Assembly: GCF_910592395.1 (NCBI RefSeq)
Contig: NC_088312.1
Span: 10,602,001 to 10,666,000 of the forward strand
Length of the DNA: 64,000 bases
Direction of reading: 5' to 3'
Origin: Lineus longissimus
Taxonomy: Eukaryota > Nemertea > Pilidiophora > Heteronemertea > Lineidae
Numbering within the stretch: position 1 is the stretch's first letter; each line of letters opens with the position of its first letter. Below are positions 49,451-62,061 of this stretch, one piece after another. The notes beneath the pieces were generated by a model, which saw only the letters and a list, made by a program, of their open reading frames with translations, made no database searches and was not told the origin of the DNA. The translations under genes and the position numbers were made by a program.

Positions 49451-52400
49451 GGATGGGGAAAATCTGGAGTTCGCGCGTTGATGGCTTCAAGGTTCTCCAC
49501 GTTTCGCTAGCTTATAGTAAGACAGATTTTACGCCTGGTCCCCGGAATTAAAAAAACCTAAGTTCGATATTGGTGCTAATTTCCTTGATCTCGTGTAGCC
49601 AGGGCCAGGGGCCGTCTCTCGATATTTTTTTATATGGCACAAGGAATGTCTTCTGGACTGGTTAAGAATGACAACAGTTTCTGCTGGAAACTTTCCTGGA
49701 CAGTTTCGAGACTGATATGTTCACTGGCGTGGATTTGGGGGTCCAATCATCAATAACCCGCAAAGCCACGACAGTGGTAGACCAGCGAGACTGAGGCAAA
49801 ATGGACCAAACAAATTTAGACCCCGGTGTAACAGTAACAAATGCCCCCCTGGAAAAAGTGTCCGGCCCTATCCTATTCTGCAATATGGTTCTATATAGAG
49901 ACCCTGACCGTCAATAGCTCAGAGATTGAAGCGCATATTAGAATCCTTTGTTCCCCGGGCATTCTATTCTAGGACATTTTAAACTTCTACACCGGCCCCA
50001 AACCCTGACATTATGGTCATTACACATTCATTGGGCCTTTTGACCTTAGTCTGAAGTTATGAGAAAAAGCACTGATCACTTATTGTAGATTGTGAAATTT
50101 GTTGTAAATTCGTGTTGCTTCATTTGTCCTTGGCAAATGTAGGTGAGAAGTTCTCAGAAATTCGCCTTAACTTGAGATTGTATCATCCCTGTTTCAACTT
50201 TGTAGGTCCACCCCTGGATGTGATTTAAAAATCAGTGTCTTTTATTAATGTGTAGTTTTTAGATATTGTCATTTGGGTTGGTTAAGTGTATGGCATAACA
50301 TTGCAGGATTGGAGCTGCAAAAGAAATGAAATTATAAGGCCTCATCTCATGCCAAATGCTTTTCAAGGACAGCATTGTCTCTGCGTCCCTGTTGGAAATA
50401 ACAGTCTATAATTTCTTTGACTGGCTGGTGCTCCAGAGAAACTACCTAAATAATACTGCGAGTTTTGCCTTGCAATTTTGGATGTAGAATGCCCAAAAAA
50501 TGTATGATCCACTCCTGAATTGGTTATGAATAGATTTTTTTTTAATTGCTTGGCCATTGGCCTGATAATTTCAGTGGTCAGCCAAGATGTTTGACCTTGC
50601 AAGAAATCTCTGCCAAAATATTTGTATTGCCTGGGACAATGTCACGACCTGTCAGGATATGCCAGGAGTGACACCCAAGCCATGGGTGTCTACACCAACC
50701 TTTAAAGTAATCTATATTGTCTGGGACAATGTCACAACCAGTGATGATGCATGCAGATTGTGAAATTGTCTCAGCAGTGAGTGGTTGCCCAAATGGTCCA
50801 TGCCATGAGACCAAGCTGGACCATGTGCCTTTGTTGCCTGAGATAGTGTCACAACCTGTCATGATGCATGATACTCTGGTCAATTTAGATTTGCAGTGTC
50901 TTGTTGGAGGGAAAATTGCCATTGACACCAAATATTTCGAACCCCCTTCCTCTGGCTGGTCCCTTGATCACCCGAACTCCAAACCATATAAAGAACACCC
51001 ATGTATGTTTGTCATCAGGCAAAAGATGCAGTTCTCAATCTTAAGACCGCATGTGATCATGAAACTATTTCATCTACCATGCTGAAGGCCGAAATTGATA
51101 AGGAAAAAGTAACAACCTTGGCTAGCCAATGCCCCAGCTGTGCTGAGCATCAGGTTGTGTAATTGTCCTTGGAGAAACTGAAGCCCCCGGGGGCCCTCTT
51201 CTCCTGCAATAGTTGATCAGTCATGGCTGGTGCATATGGAAGACTGGCACATGAGGATTACCACCAGTTTAGTAGACCTATCAAACACAAAGTGACGGGT
51301 GGCAGAATATGCTAACGGTGTGATAATTATATGTTAATCATACCGATTTAACAGGGTGAACTTAACGAAGAGGTACTTCTTGCTAACTGGATGTGAATAA
51401 AATTGAAACTATTTTCAAAGAGGCCCTATTGCGCTACAGATTCACAAATAACTAGACTGCAACTGCAAAGAAAATACTGGTTGTGACATGGCCACCACAG
51501 GAGGACGAGTGAATCGTTTTGGCGATCAGTATTCAGGCCATGGCGGGAATACTGGTACACGATTCCTGTGCAGTAGCCGGCCAACACAGGTAGCCATTTT
51601 CGATCCATTACTCCACGAGTCCTGTAGTAGACGAAGGGCATAGAGTCACGAGAATCATAGTGATCCTTCGTCCCAGAATCAACTGATAAACAGAACTTGT
51701 TGCTAGAGAGTGTGGGATTACACATAACTGTGAAGGAAATGAAGTAAAGACACACATTTCTTATAAAAGATGTAATTATTCTTTTTTTTCAGCGGCAATA
51801 TACAATTTTCTCTTAAGTGGGACACTTATAAAAACATAAATGCACTAGAAGTATTACTAAGTATCTCCTTATTTTCAAATTTCAAATCAGATTGCAGAAT
51901 GCACTCATGTACTCAAGAATAAAAGAAATTTTGATCAATTTTGAAAAGGATTTGAGCAATGAAGGGGAGATGGAACAATTACCCATACATTTAAAACCAG
52001 CAATTTACTATTATGTTCACCAGGCAATGTTCCCAAACTTTTCCCTCAAAATTGCTTTCCTGATACTGTACCCAAAACATTTACAATATTCACACATTGC
52101 CACACCTTCTGCACTCTCAACGAAAAAATACAGTGGTTGAGGCCAGTGCTAAACACTCATGATCTCATCAGTCTAGGCTAATACAAAATCTTGCCATTTT
52201 CTCCCCAACTTGTCAGAATCCTATGACGAATACCTAAGTCACCAGTGTGGTTTCAAGACAATCTTCTCCATACAGCACAGCGACTCAGAAGAAAGACAAA
52301 CATCGTAAAACTCAACACAAAAAGACCTTGGCAGATATCAAGGGTTGAAACAAGTTGCCAGAACAGCCGACCAACAAGCCCTCACACACAAAAGGGGTCA

Positions 52401-52486
52401 TTCGAACCACTAGAATATTGAACATATCTTTCCAAAGTCACACTGTCAATGGTCCACCTGGACTTGGGAATGTTGTAATTTCTGCA

Positions 52487-54185
<1,699 letters not shown>

Positions 54186-55019
54186 TTCGTCGCCGTTCTA
54201 AGATGCAGCAACTGGATAAAAAAGAAAATCCGACAAAAGAAAATTGTGAGAGCCGGCGAAATTTTTGCAATGGCGGAAAACGTGCGAACAACGTGGGCGC
54301 ATGCGCAATGGTTTGAAGAGCTGCTGTCAATTCTGAACACATTGTTCATATAAACAATAGTTTCTACGTAATTACTTATTTTATAATTGCGTCTCATGAA
54401 AATAATTTTAACAGAAGATTACTGACATGAAGATATTTTTATTGAATAAAATGAACGAATAAGAAAATAGTAAGCTTCATAAAAAAGTACGAAAATATTG
54501 CTCTCCAACAACATTCCAGTTGTTGGGGAAAAGAGTGTCAAGTCAATTTATCAACAGATATTTCACGAATAAGTCATCTAAAGAAAGAAAGGATCATATG
54601 AAATAAACTTGTATGCGTTCATAATATGTCTAGTACCCAAATGGTTCCCAGAAGTCATCAAATTGGTTCCCTACATGACAAAAATGATTTAAATCGGAAC
54701 AAAATACAAATATCTACTCATATTTCGCCAGGTCCAAAATCTCCAACTTTCATGGTCGACTTCAGTCGCCTGTGAAGAGCAGATACGTAAATGGCCGAAA
54801 ATTATTTTGCAAACCATCTATATACTTACCTGTGCAGGAGCATGTGACTTACCTTGATTGAAAAATGGAGGCAGGAGGTATCATTGTCTGAATGCCAAGT
54901 ATATCGGCATCATGGCACAGGCTACAGTTGCATTGATATGATAGAAATGGAGTATGTACTGATCATCTATCTTTCGATTTCCAGCTTGCTCCCAGGTTCA
55001 GTGAACTCCGTCCATAATC
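54186..55019. promoter_or_regulatory. Divergent SNRPE/CAPS2 intergenic (promoter) region
   Basis: About 0.83 kb separates the SNRPE start codon (- strand) from the CAPS2 ATG (+ strand). It must hold SNRPE 5' UTR and promoter, and probably the CAPS2 5' UTR and promoter. A good acceptor (CGATTTCCAG, ending at 54984) suggests that at least one non-coding CAPS2 exon lies upstream. The stretch next to SNRPE is relatively CG-rich (GCCATTTCGTCGCCG, GTGAGAGCCGGCG, ACAACGTGGGCGCATGCGCA). GCGCATGCGCA resembles an NRF1 site, common in housekeeping and bidirectional promoters; that reading is inference. Confidence 0.5.
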
Positions 55020-58000
55020 ATGAGTTTAGGTGTAGTTGGTACATCAACCCCTCGGGCCAGCCAGAGGAATTTGCCCGGGAACGGAAGAGGTAGTCGTCCA
55101 ACAAGTGCCAGACCACAAAGTCGAATTGATCCTATCACTGGAAGGGAAATGACTTATGGCAACCAGGGTCATCCACGTCCAGGGAGTAGGCCAGGCAGCA
55201 GACCACAGGAGTAAGTATAAACTACAAGAAAAACAACAGTTCTACTAGGTGTCACACACTTGATACAAATTCAAATCAATTGTTGAAGAGTTTTTGTTGT
55301 TCCATTTCTAAAAGTCTACTTTAAATCTATATTCACGGATGGAGAAAATTTGTCTAGTTTAAAAGGACTTACTGTTCTTTTACGCTTTCGGATGTATTCC
55401 AAAGCCCTTTACACGAGAACTTGTTACCTTGATACGTTATAATTTGGACAGTCTTCAGTATTGTCCTGTCCCCTTTCAGTAAAAAGCATGCAAAATATTA
55501 ATCTGCCTTGATGCATTTTTGAAAGTGTGTTCACATTTATTCTTCTTTGGCCCCAGAGTTCCAGCTTTGGATTTGAAAGCCTTTGCTGATCAGAATGAGA
55601 AGTCAGGTCTACAAGGTCAGATATCATATCGACTTCAAGATACAGCACGCTCAGGATCCACAGCAGTCAGGTATGTGATAGTGTTTGAAGCTTTATGAAA
55701 TTGTTCGAGTGATTGTTAGTAATTGGCAAAACTAATCAAAGATGGATGTCAAGATTCACCCTGCATAAAAGAAATTTCTAGTCACTTGTTGCCGATCAGA
55801 TACCATTTGGTACAATTTAAGATAATGTTGTTATGTGGAAATAAACAGATACACATTTTGCGGTCGATGTTAAGGTTTTGATAAGGATGCCATTATTTCA
55901 TGTTGCCAAAATAGCTGGATTATCAATTACAATTGGACAGTTGCTGATAAGTTACTGGGTTTCATGTCTGTTTGATCACTGATCACTGACAAGGCACTTT
56001 TCTTTCCAACATAGCAACACAACGTACAAATCTACATGTATCCCCGCTAAATTTGTAAATCCTCATAAATCATTTTATTCAAACCGTTTCTCTCAACACA
56101 GTTGGGGAACGCCTGCTTCTACTGCGCGACGTGAAGCTTACCAAGATTATATACCTCAAGGCAAACCTGCCAGTAACCGTCCAGGAAGTCGTCCCAGCAG
56201 CCGTCCAGCTGGAGTGCCTGGTTTACACCTTCAAGGAGAGAATCAGGTGGCTGCAAAGAAATCACCAAAACAGGTATATATTTGTATCCCATGATATGCA
56301 TTTATAATATTCTGAGGGAAAAAAACATTGGCTAAACCATTTGATCACTGAGCCAGGGTTCCAATCTGTTGAGGTTCCAAATATGAGATTTGTATCTCTG
56401 GCATGAAATTTCGAGGAAGTAATTTATGACTGAGATAAGACTGGAAAGTTTGTTTGTATGTATCAAGATGACATCATTTTATGTGACTCATATTTCTCCC
56501 TCATACCAGCCAAGTGCCTGGGACAAGGACCCAGTGCCCGCAAATACTCCAGGGCCCGATGCCAAACATAAGGAGAAGTATCAACAGTATGAAAAAGAGA
56601 TGAAAGAATCGTACAGGAACAAAGGAAAAACTGATGTAGCGGAGGTGAGACCTTTCATCAATTCGAAAGCTCAGCTAACAAACACTGTTCTTCTGATTCA
56701 TCTGAGTTTAAGCCTCCCTGAAGTAATGATTTGGTCGCATTCTTATTTGCACTTCACCAACTCAGTCGGACATTCATGTCTTGTCTATTTGAATCTTTGA
56801 AATGTTTCTGATAATCATTGAATTTTGCTTGGTACATTTAGCTATGCTGATGGCTTTGGAAATGTTTGGGCTAAATAATGTCTAATTTAATTGTGATATT
56901 GTTAAATCTTTGTCACTCTTGTATTTTTCTGTCACATCAGAGGAGAAAGCAAACACTTTCTTAAAAGATTACCTTAAAGTTGTATTTTGAATATCTTCTC
57001 TACAGGATGAAGTTGCACGGAAAATAGCTGAGTACAGGAAGAAACATGGGCCGGCCGATATAACTGACGGAGAGTTCTTGGAACAGATGAAAGAGATGAC
57101 CGGGCAAGCATACAGACCTGAAACATCAATGAAGAAAATGGATGTGGTGAGTGATGATCAACGTCAGTTGATAGTTTCTCAATATCCTCCATAGTATCTC
57201 TCTCAATCCTTAGAGGTTAAGACTTTACATTTACTCTTTCCTATATCCTTTCCAGAGAGTCTGTATACTCCCCAAGGCTTTGCGATTAAAGCAGTTCGGC
57301 CACTCTCACAGAAAAGAAGAATGCAGGAGAACCCCTATAATGTTTTGGGACAATTCCTGCAGATGACGCCATCAGTCCTAAAAGAGTTGTGTTGGTTTTT
57401 TTCAGGAAGAACTTGAAGATGAAAAGAGGAAACATCACCTTGTTGAAACCGTAATGGTAGACCAGCTCTCCAGGTAAGTCTTGAGGCTTTCAACCTGTTA
57501 AGGTTGAGAAACACAATTGCTGTTAGTTTGTTCCTTTCCAAATTTGTATCCTTGAAAAATCTAATGATGATACGTGAGACAGCTTGTCGAGTTTTTGATT
57601 TCACCTACTTTTCAAGATAAAAAGCTGGTTTGTCTCTGTAATTGACTCTCAGCTCGCAACTCAATCTTTACAACACTATTAGGGAGTTTACAAAATAATC
57701 TTGGTCTTCTTTCAAGATTACCTATGACAGACCCGGATGATGATCAGTCGGCCGCCATCAGCAGACGATACGTTACTGGCACAAGAGGGACAAACCGCTT
57801 CTTACACGAATCAAAGTAAGTACCGGTATTTTGTCAATAAATGCTAACCCCCAGTGGTTTTGAGTTCAGTATTAAGTCGTGGTCAGTTAGAGAAGTTATC
57901 TGATAGCATAGTTAGAGGAGTCACCTGATAGTATAGTTAGAGAAGTCATCTGATAGCATAGTTAGAGAAGTCATCTGATAGCATAGTTAGAGAAGTCCCC

Positions 58001-59794
58001 TGATAGCATAGTTAGAGAAGTCCCCTGATAGCATAGTTAGAGAAGTCCCCTGATAGCATAGTTAGAGAAGTCCCCTGATAGCATAGTTAGAGACACTTAC
58101 ACTTACTTCCAATGGATACAAAATGAAAATATCATTGATAATTTTATTCAAGATATCCCTTCGTAATTACAGAATCAAAACGAGTGGCATCGCCACAGAA
58201 AACCTGTTGTCAAGGAGAGTGAGGTTTGGCGCTCGGGTACTCTCCAGGTAAGGGTCATCTCAAATTTGATTGCAGGTAAAACTTAGAAATTGATTCAAGA
58301 AAAGGCTTTACCTGGTACCTACATATTCAAATAATGTTCCGAGGAAGGAAATCTAATTGAAATAAAGTGTCATAGCGCTAAATTAAAAATTCGAAGAAGC
58401 GAAATAAAATGGATGCAAATATTTTTGGGTTTACAGTACAGTGCGCAGTGTACTTTGTTTTGTTTCGTTTGTTAGTTATCTGATTCTGTACCTTCAGGAA
58501 TGGCCATGATGCAATTCGAGAGCTCATGGGCTTTTTCTTCACTGTGGACAACAGTTTGACACTATACGAGTACAGACAGTTTGGAAAAAGTGCCAAAGCT
58601 CTACCGTTCATCGGCCGTGGCACGCATTACAGGATTGCTGGTCGTCGTAGAGGCGAGCCGTACACCCTCCGAGATTTGTACCCTGTAAGTACAGTAGAAC
58701 CTCCCTTAGCGGACACCTCTCTAATAAAGACACCCTCTCTATAAAGGACACCGGTTTTGGTCCCAAATTGGGTGTTTCCATGCAATTTGACCTCTCTAAT
58801 CAGGACACCTCTCTGCTGATGTTCTCTAAGATGTTACCTGCGGGCCCCAAACCTTCGACCTTCCGTTCACGAGGCGGACGTCTAAACCAATAGGCGATCG
58901 AGATCGGTCTTATAAGGGTTTCATATCGTGATCCCATCGTATTTTTCATGTTAGTCTTTGTTTGTTTACTTTTGTTTTGTTGATAACATCCTTTCGAAAT
59001 CACAAAATAAAGCCCCTCATGAAAAGAATTCATTTTATCGTTATTCAAACTAGATGGCAGGTTCAAGCTCAATAAAATTTCAACAGCACATTGCTATGTG
59101 ACATTAGAAGCTTGTCTTTGAAAGAAGTCTAAAAACTTACTGCTGCTTCTTGCAGTGTTTGCAGGAGTTGTACATTTTTCAATCTTCCATTTCAGGGGAA
59201 TGTGTTGGTATTTTCCACCGAAGGTCATAATTCACTGCCGGCTACAATCAAGGCACAACCCACTGTGTGTTTCAAGGTGACTGAGGTGGATGAAGAGGCC
59301 AAAAATGTCATACTGTAAGCGTCCAGCGGTGCTGCTGGGGGTGCTTTTGGGGTGCACAACTTCCCTTATCATTTGTAGAAAATCTTCGAAATTGGTCATG
59401 AAGTTGCCAGTACAACAGTAACAGAGACGGAATTTATGAATTGTCATATAGTTATGTTTACCGTTGTTTTATAGATTGAAGACGATGAAAGGCTATGACA
59501 GAGATGAGGCAATTCTGCAGCTGCAACTTCCAGAATCAAAAGAGGAATTAAATGACTTTATGCTACTCAGAAAATTACAAGGTAAGAATCTGCTTTCTTT
59601 TCTAGTAACAAGTAATAGGAAAGTTCAAAGGGTTGGTTAAGGTTTAGTTCGAATAAGGTGTGATTGTGGGTGACAGCCTCTACCATAGTTATCAGATTAC
59701 AATAATTACATGTATATCATCAGATTATAAAACCCAACTTTTTAGCTCACCTCTTAGCAGAGGTGAGCTTATCCCATACCGTGGCGTCCGTCGT

Positions 59795-59829
<35 letters not shown>

Positions 59830-62061
59830 CGTCGTCGTCCGTCGTCCGTTAGCAGGGCACGTTTCGTAACTGTTAGAGCTATTGAGTTGAAACTTGGTAC
59901 ACATGTACCCTTATGTAATGACACCTTGGAGACCAAGTTTCGGTCCGATTCGTTTCATGGTTTGGCCACCAGGGGGCCAAACGTTAAAAGTGAAAATATG
60001 CAATATCTCCCTTGATAGTAGTCGGGAAATTTTGAAAAAAAATATGGTAGGTACTTCTAGCAAAGGTGCATCATATATCCTCCGGGTTTTTGATTTGACC
60101 TCCTTTTCAAGGTCACAGAGGTCAAATGGTGTAAATTGGCCGTTAGGATGTAACGATGGCACGTTTCTAAACTGCAATGACTATTGATACCAAATTTTGT
60201 ACACATTTACCCCTTAGTCAGGTGATCTCAGGGACCGAAGTTTGGTCCAATATGATTCACCACTTGACCACCAGGGGGCAAAATCCAAAAACCTTAAAAA
60301 TGTGATTATTCCTTAACTTCTTGCCCGATTGCCACCAATTTGATATCATGGGTACACCTAACCACCATACAGTATATGTCACACAGGTTTTTAATTTGAC
60401 CTTCTTGTCAAGGTCACAGAGGTCAAATGGCATAAATTCGCCGTCAGGCCGTAACTATGGCACGTTTCTTAACTGCAATGACTATTGATCACAAATTAAG
60501 TACACATGTACCCCTTGGTCAGGTGATCTCAGGTACCGAAGTTTGGTGCGATCTGATTTGCCGTTTGGCCTCCAGGGAGGGGACCAAATCCTAAATTCTT
60601 CAAAATGCCATTATTCCTAGTAATGACTTGCCCGATTGGCACCAATTTTATATCATAGGTACATCTAATTCTAACAACCATTCAATGTGTCACCAGGGTC
60701 TTCTTTGATTTGACCTACTTTTCAAGGTCACAGAGGTCGAATGTACTGTAAATTGGCCATTTTGGGGAAATTGTAATTGCTTGGACCTACATCAAACCTA
60801 ACACTACATGACACAATACCATGCTCTTTATCCATCTTTCCTCCACATGAGGTGAGCACAATGGCCCTGGCCATTTCATTTCTTGGTTGGGTTGGGTTCC
60901 AGCCAATGCTTTCTGAAACATTGACTCATGTGACCTCATGTTTGTTACTTGAGTTCAACCCTCCAGGGCTTGAATATTGATTCAACCCGACTATCCCAGG
61001 GAGGAGCATGTACTTCTTATTTCGTGAATAGCATTTTCTTTGATCAGTGATTTTTCTCACTCCAGTGAATATATTGTTATTTCCAGCCCTTGTACAAGAA
61101 AAACTAAAAAAGCGTGGTGTGCGGACAGTGACTGGTTTGGGCTCCTATTTCCGTAGTCTTGACGAGACTGGAGATGGTGTACTCAACAAGTATGAGTTGG
61201 AACAAGCATTAGTCAAGTACCATATCAACCTTTCGGATGAGGTGAGTTTGTAAACCTTTGACTCCTTTTCGTATCGAGAAATGATAGAGAGGTTCTGCTT
61301 TTGATTCCGGAACGAGGCGGCTTTTTCCTCTCCAGTTGAGGCCATCAATTCAAGTGTTATGTATTATTGTCTCTAGGCATACCAGACATTAAGTCAAACT
61401 ATTTCATTGTATTCCTGTCAACAGGTAAACCAATATCCGTCAGCAAAATGCCACCTTGTTTTTGTTCTCAAATCAGAATCGGAATCTCTCCAACAACTTC
61501 TGTTAAAGGAAATATGTGACCCGTCACAGCAAAACCAGGCGTATGTCCCTCTGAGCTTGGCAGGTTGAGACGGACTGTTTGTTCATTTCTCTGTTGTCTG
61601 TCTTTTGTGAAATATGAGCACATCAATTTCTTCTGTTATCTCCTGGTGTCATTTAGGTTCATCTTCTGCGTGACATGCACCTGGTTTTGGTGTGACTGGT
61701 CACATTGTGTTTGAATAGTAATTGCTACAATAATTGGGAAAACCCTTTGTACGGTAAGAAATGTAAGCACTGTACATGCACGAGCAGTTACTAGAGTTCC
61801 CTTGTAGTGTTTCTAGAGACTGGGAAACATGTCGTCTGTTGATCACACTGATTCACCAATTGCTGAGGAGATCAGACCATAAACCACAACCTTTACTCTT
61901 GTGATGATTTATTCAAGTGTCTTGGTATGTTATTGTTCCAGGAATTTGAAGACGTCTGGGATGTTATTGATATCAATTGCGACTCTTGTGTTGATTATGG
62001 CGAGTTTATGAGAGGGATCATCGGGTGCATGAGCGAGTACAGGAAGAGTTTCGTATTGAAG
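55020..62061 (+). CDS. CAPS2: Calcyphosine-2-like EF-hand protein, 13 coding exons visible, 3' end outside the window
   Basis: Exons: 55020-55210 (acceptor at 54985), 55557-55670, 56102-56273, 56510-56644, 57006-57146, 57406-57473, 57717-57815, 58173-58247, 58498-58684, 59196-59314, 59475-59581, 61087-61241, 61942-62061. Phases all agree, giving 561 aa so far. The N-terminus is low-complexity and Arg/Pro/Ser-rich (RPGSRPGSRP, RPGSRPSSRPAG). Residues about 204-330 are charged and helical. RVRFGARVLSRNGHDAIREL then GFFFTVDNSLTLYEYRQFGK is the DM10-like block typical of CAPS2. EF-hand 1 is canonical (DETGDGVLNKYE, about 495-506). EF-hand 2 (DINCDSCVDYGE, about 531-542) keeps the acidic ligands but has Ser at the Gly position. 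MRGIIGCMSEYRKSFVLK matches vertebrate CAPS2; its following EF-hand exons are absent up to 64000. CAPS2 is a calcium-binding protein, and DM10 domains are frequent in ciliary proteins; its exact role is not established. Confidence 0.93.
57876..58096. repeat. Eight to nine tandem copies of a 25-bp unit (CAPS2 intron 7)
   Basis: TGATAGCATAGTTAGAGAAGTCCCC or close variants (ending TCATC in earlier copies) repeat with an exact 25-bp period, ending about 77 bp before exon 8. The later copies are nearly identical, indicating recent expansion. Confidence 0.95.
58692..58814 (+). mobile_element. MITE, TA-targeted CAGTAGAACCTC family, copy 6 (right end missing), abutting a CAPS2 splice donor
   Basis: The element begins CAGTAGAACCTCCC directly after TA at 58690-58691. 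That TA is formed by the T of the donor GTAAGT of CAPS2 exon 9 plus the next A. Modules matching copies 3 and 4 (GGACACCTCTCTAATAAAGA, TTTGGTCCCAAATTGG, TTGACCTCTCTAATCAGGAC) run to about 58814, after which homology stops. The inner half of the family and its right terminus are absent. Confidence 0.85.
58840..58925 (-). mobile_element. Possible tRNA-derived SINE head
   Basis: On the - strand, ATCGCCTATTGGTTTAGACG, TCCGCCTCGTGAACGGA and AGGTCGAAGGTTTGGGGCC resemble a degenerate A box, an anticodon arm with loop CTCGTGA, and a B box. No proper acceptor stem or T arm closes, so it is not a working tRNA gene. Ends are approximate. It begins near where the neighbouring MITE copy is cut off. Confidence 0.35.
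59744..60880. mobile_element. 1.1-kb dispersed repeat with AGCTCACCTC ends, GTCGTC tract and tandem internal units (CAPS2 intron 11)
   Basis: The left end AGCTCACCTC begins a local hairpin (CTCACCTCTTAGCAGAGGTGAG). The right end carries GAGGTGAGCACAATGGCCC, an inverted match to the left terminus. A GTCGTC/GTCCGTC tract occupies about 59789-59850. Inside are three to four diverged units of about 250 bp, each with GGCACGTTTC, TTGAAACTTGGTACACATGTACC or similar, CACCAGGGGG, and TTGACCTCCTTTTCAAGGTCACAGAGGTC. No coding frame persists across units. My impression is that repeats of this design occur in several invertebrate genomes, but I cannot verify it here. Confidence 0.75.

Larger units (their letters stand above)
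39334..51199. mobile_element. Large (about 11.9 kb) putative DNA transposon with terminal inverted repeats and subterminal motif clusters
   Basis: The left end (39334 to about 39455) aligns with the reverse complement of the right end (about 51080-51199) at very roughly 70% identity by eye. Shared blocks include AGAGGG, GGGCTTCA, CACAACCT, GGGCTAACC versus TGGCTAGCC, and GGCATGGTGAAC versus AGCATGGTAGATG. Inside the left end, GGTTGTGACATTGTCCC occurs at 39416, 39547 and 39656. Inside the right end the reverse form occurs at 50633, 50723 and, diverged, at 50840. Mirror-image subterminal motifs are typical transposase-binding arrangements of DNA transposons. No transposase is recognisable; only short or stop-interrupted open frames remain. 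No convincing target duplication is visible (left flank CTGTATT, right flank TCTCCTG). The interior holds nested repeats. Superfamily unassigned; a segmental inverted duplication is the main alternative. Confidence 0.6.

Noticed and set aside
58860-58910. Functional tRNA-Thr gene on the - strand
   Set aside because: The anticodon arm folds, but the T arm and acceptor stem do not; more likely a SINE head.
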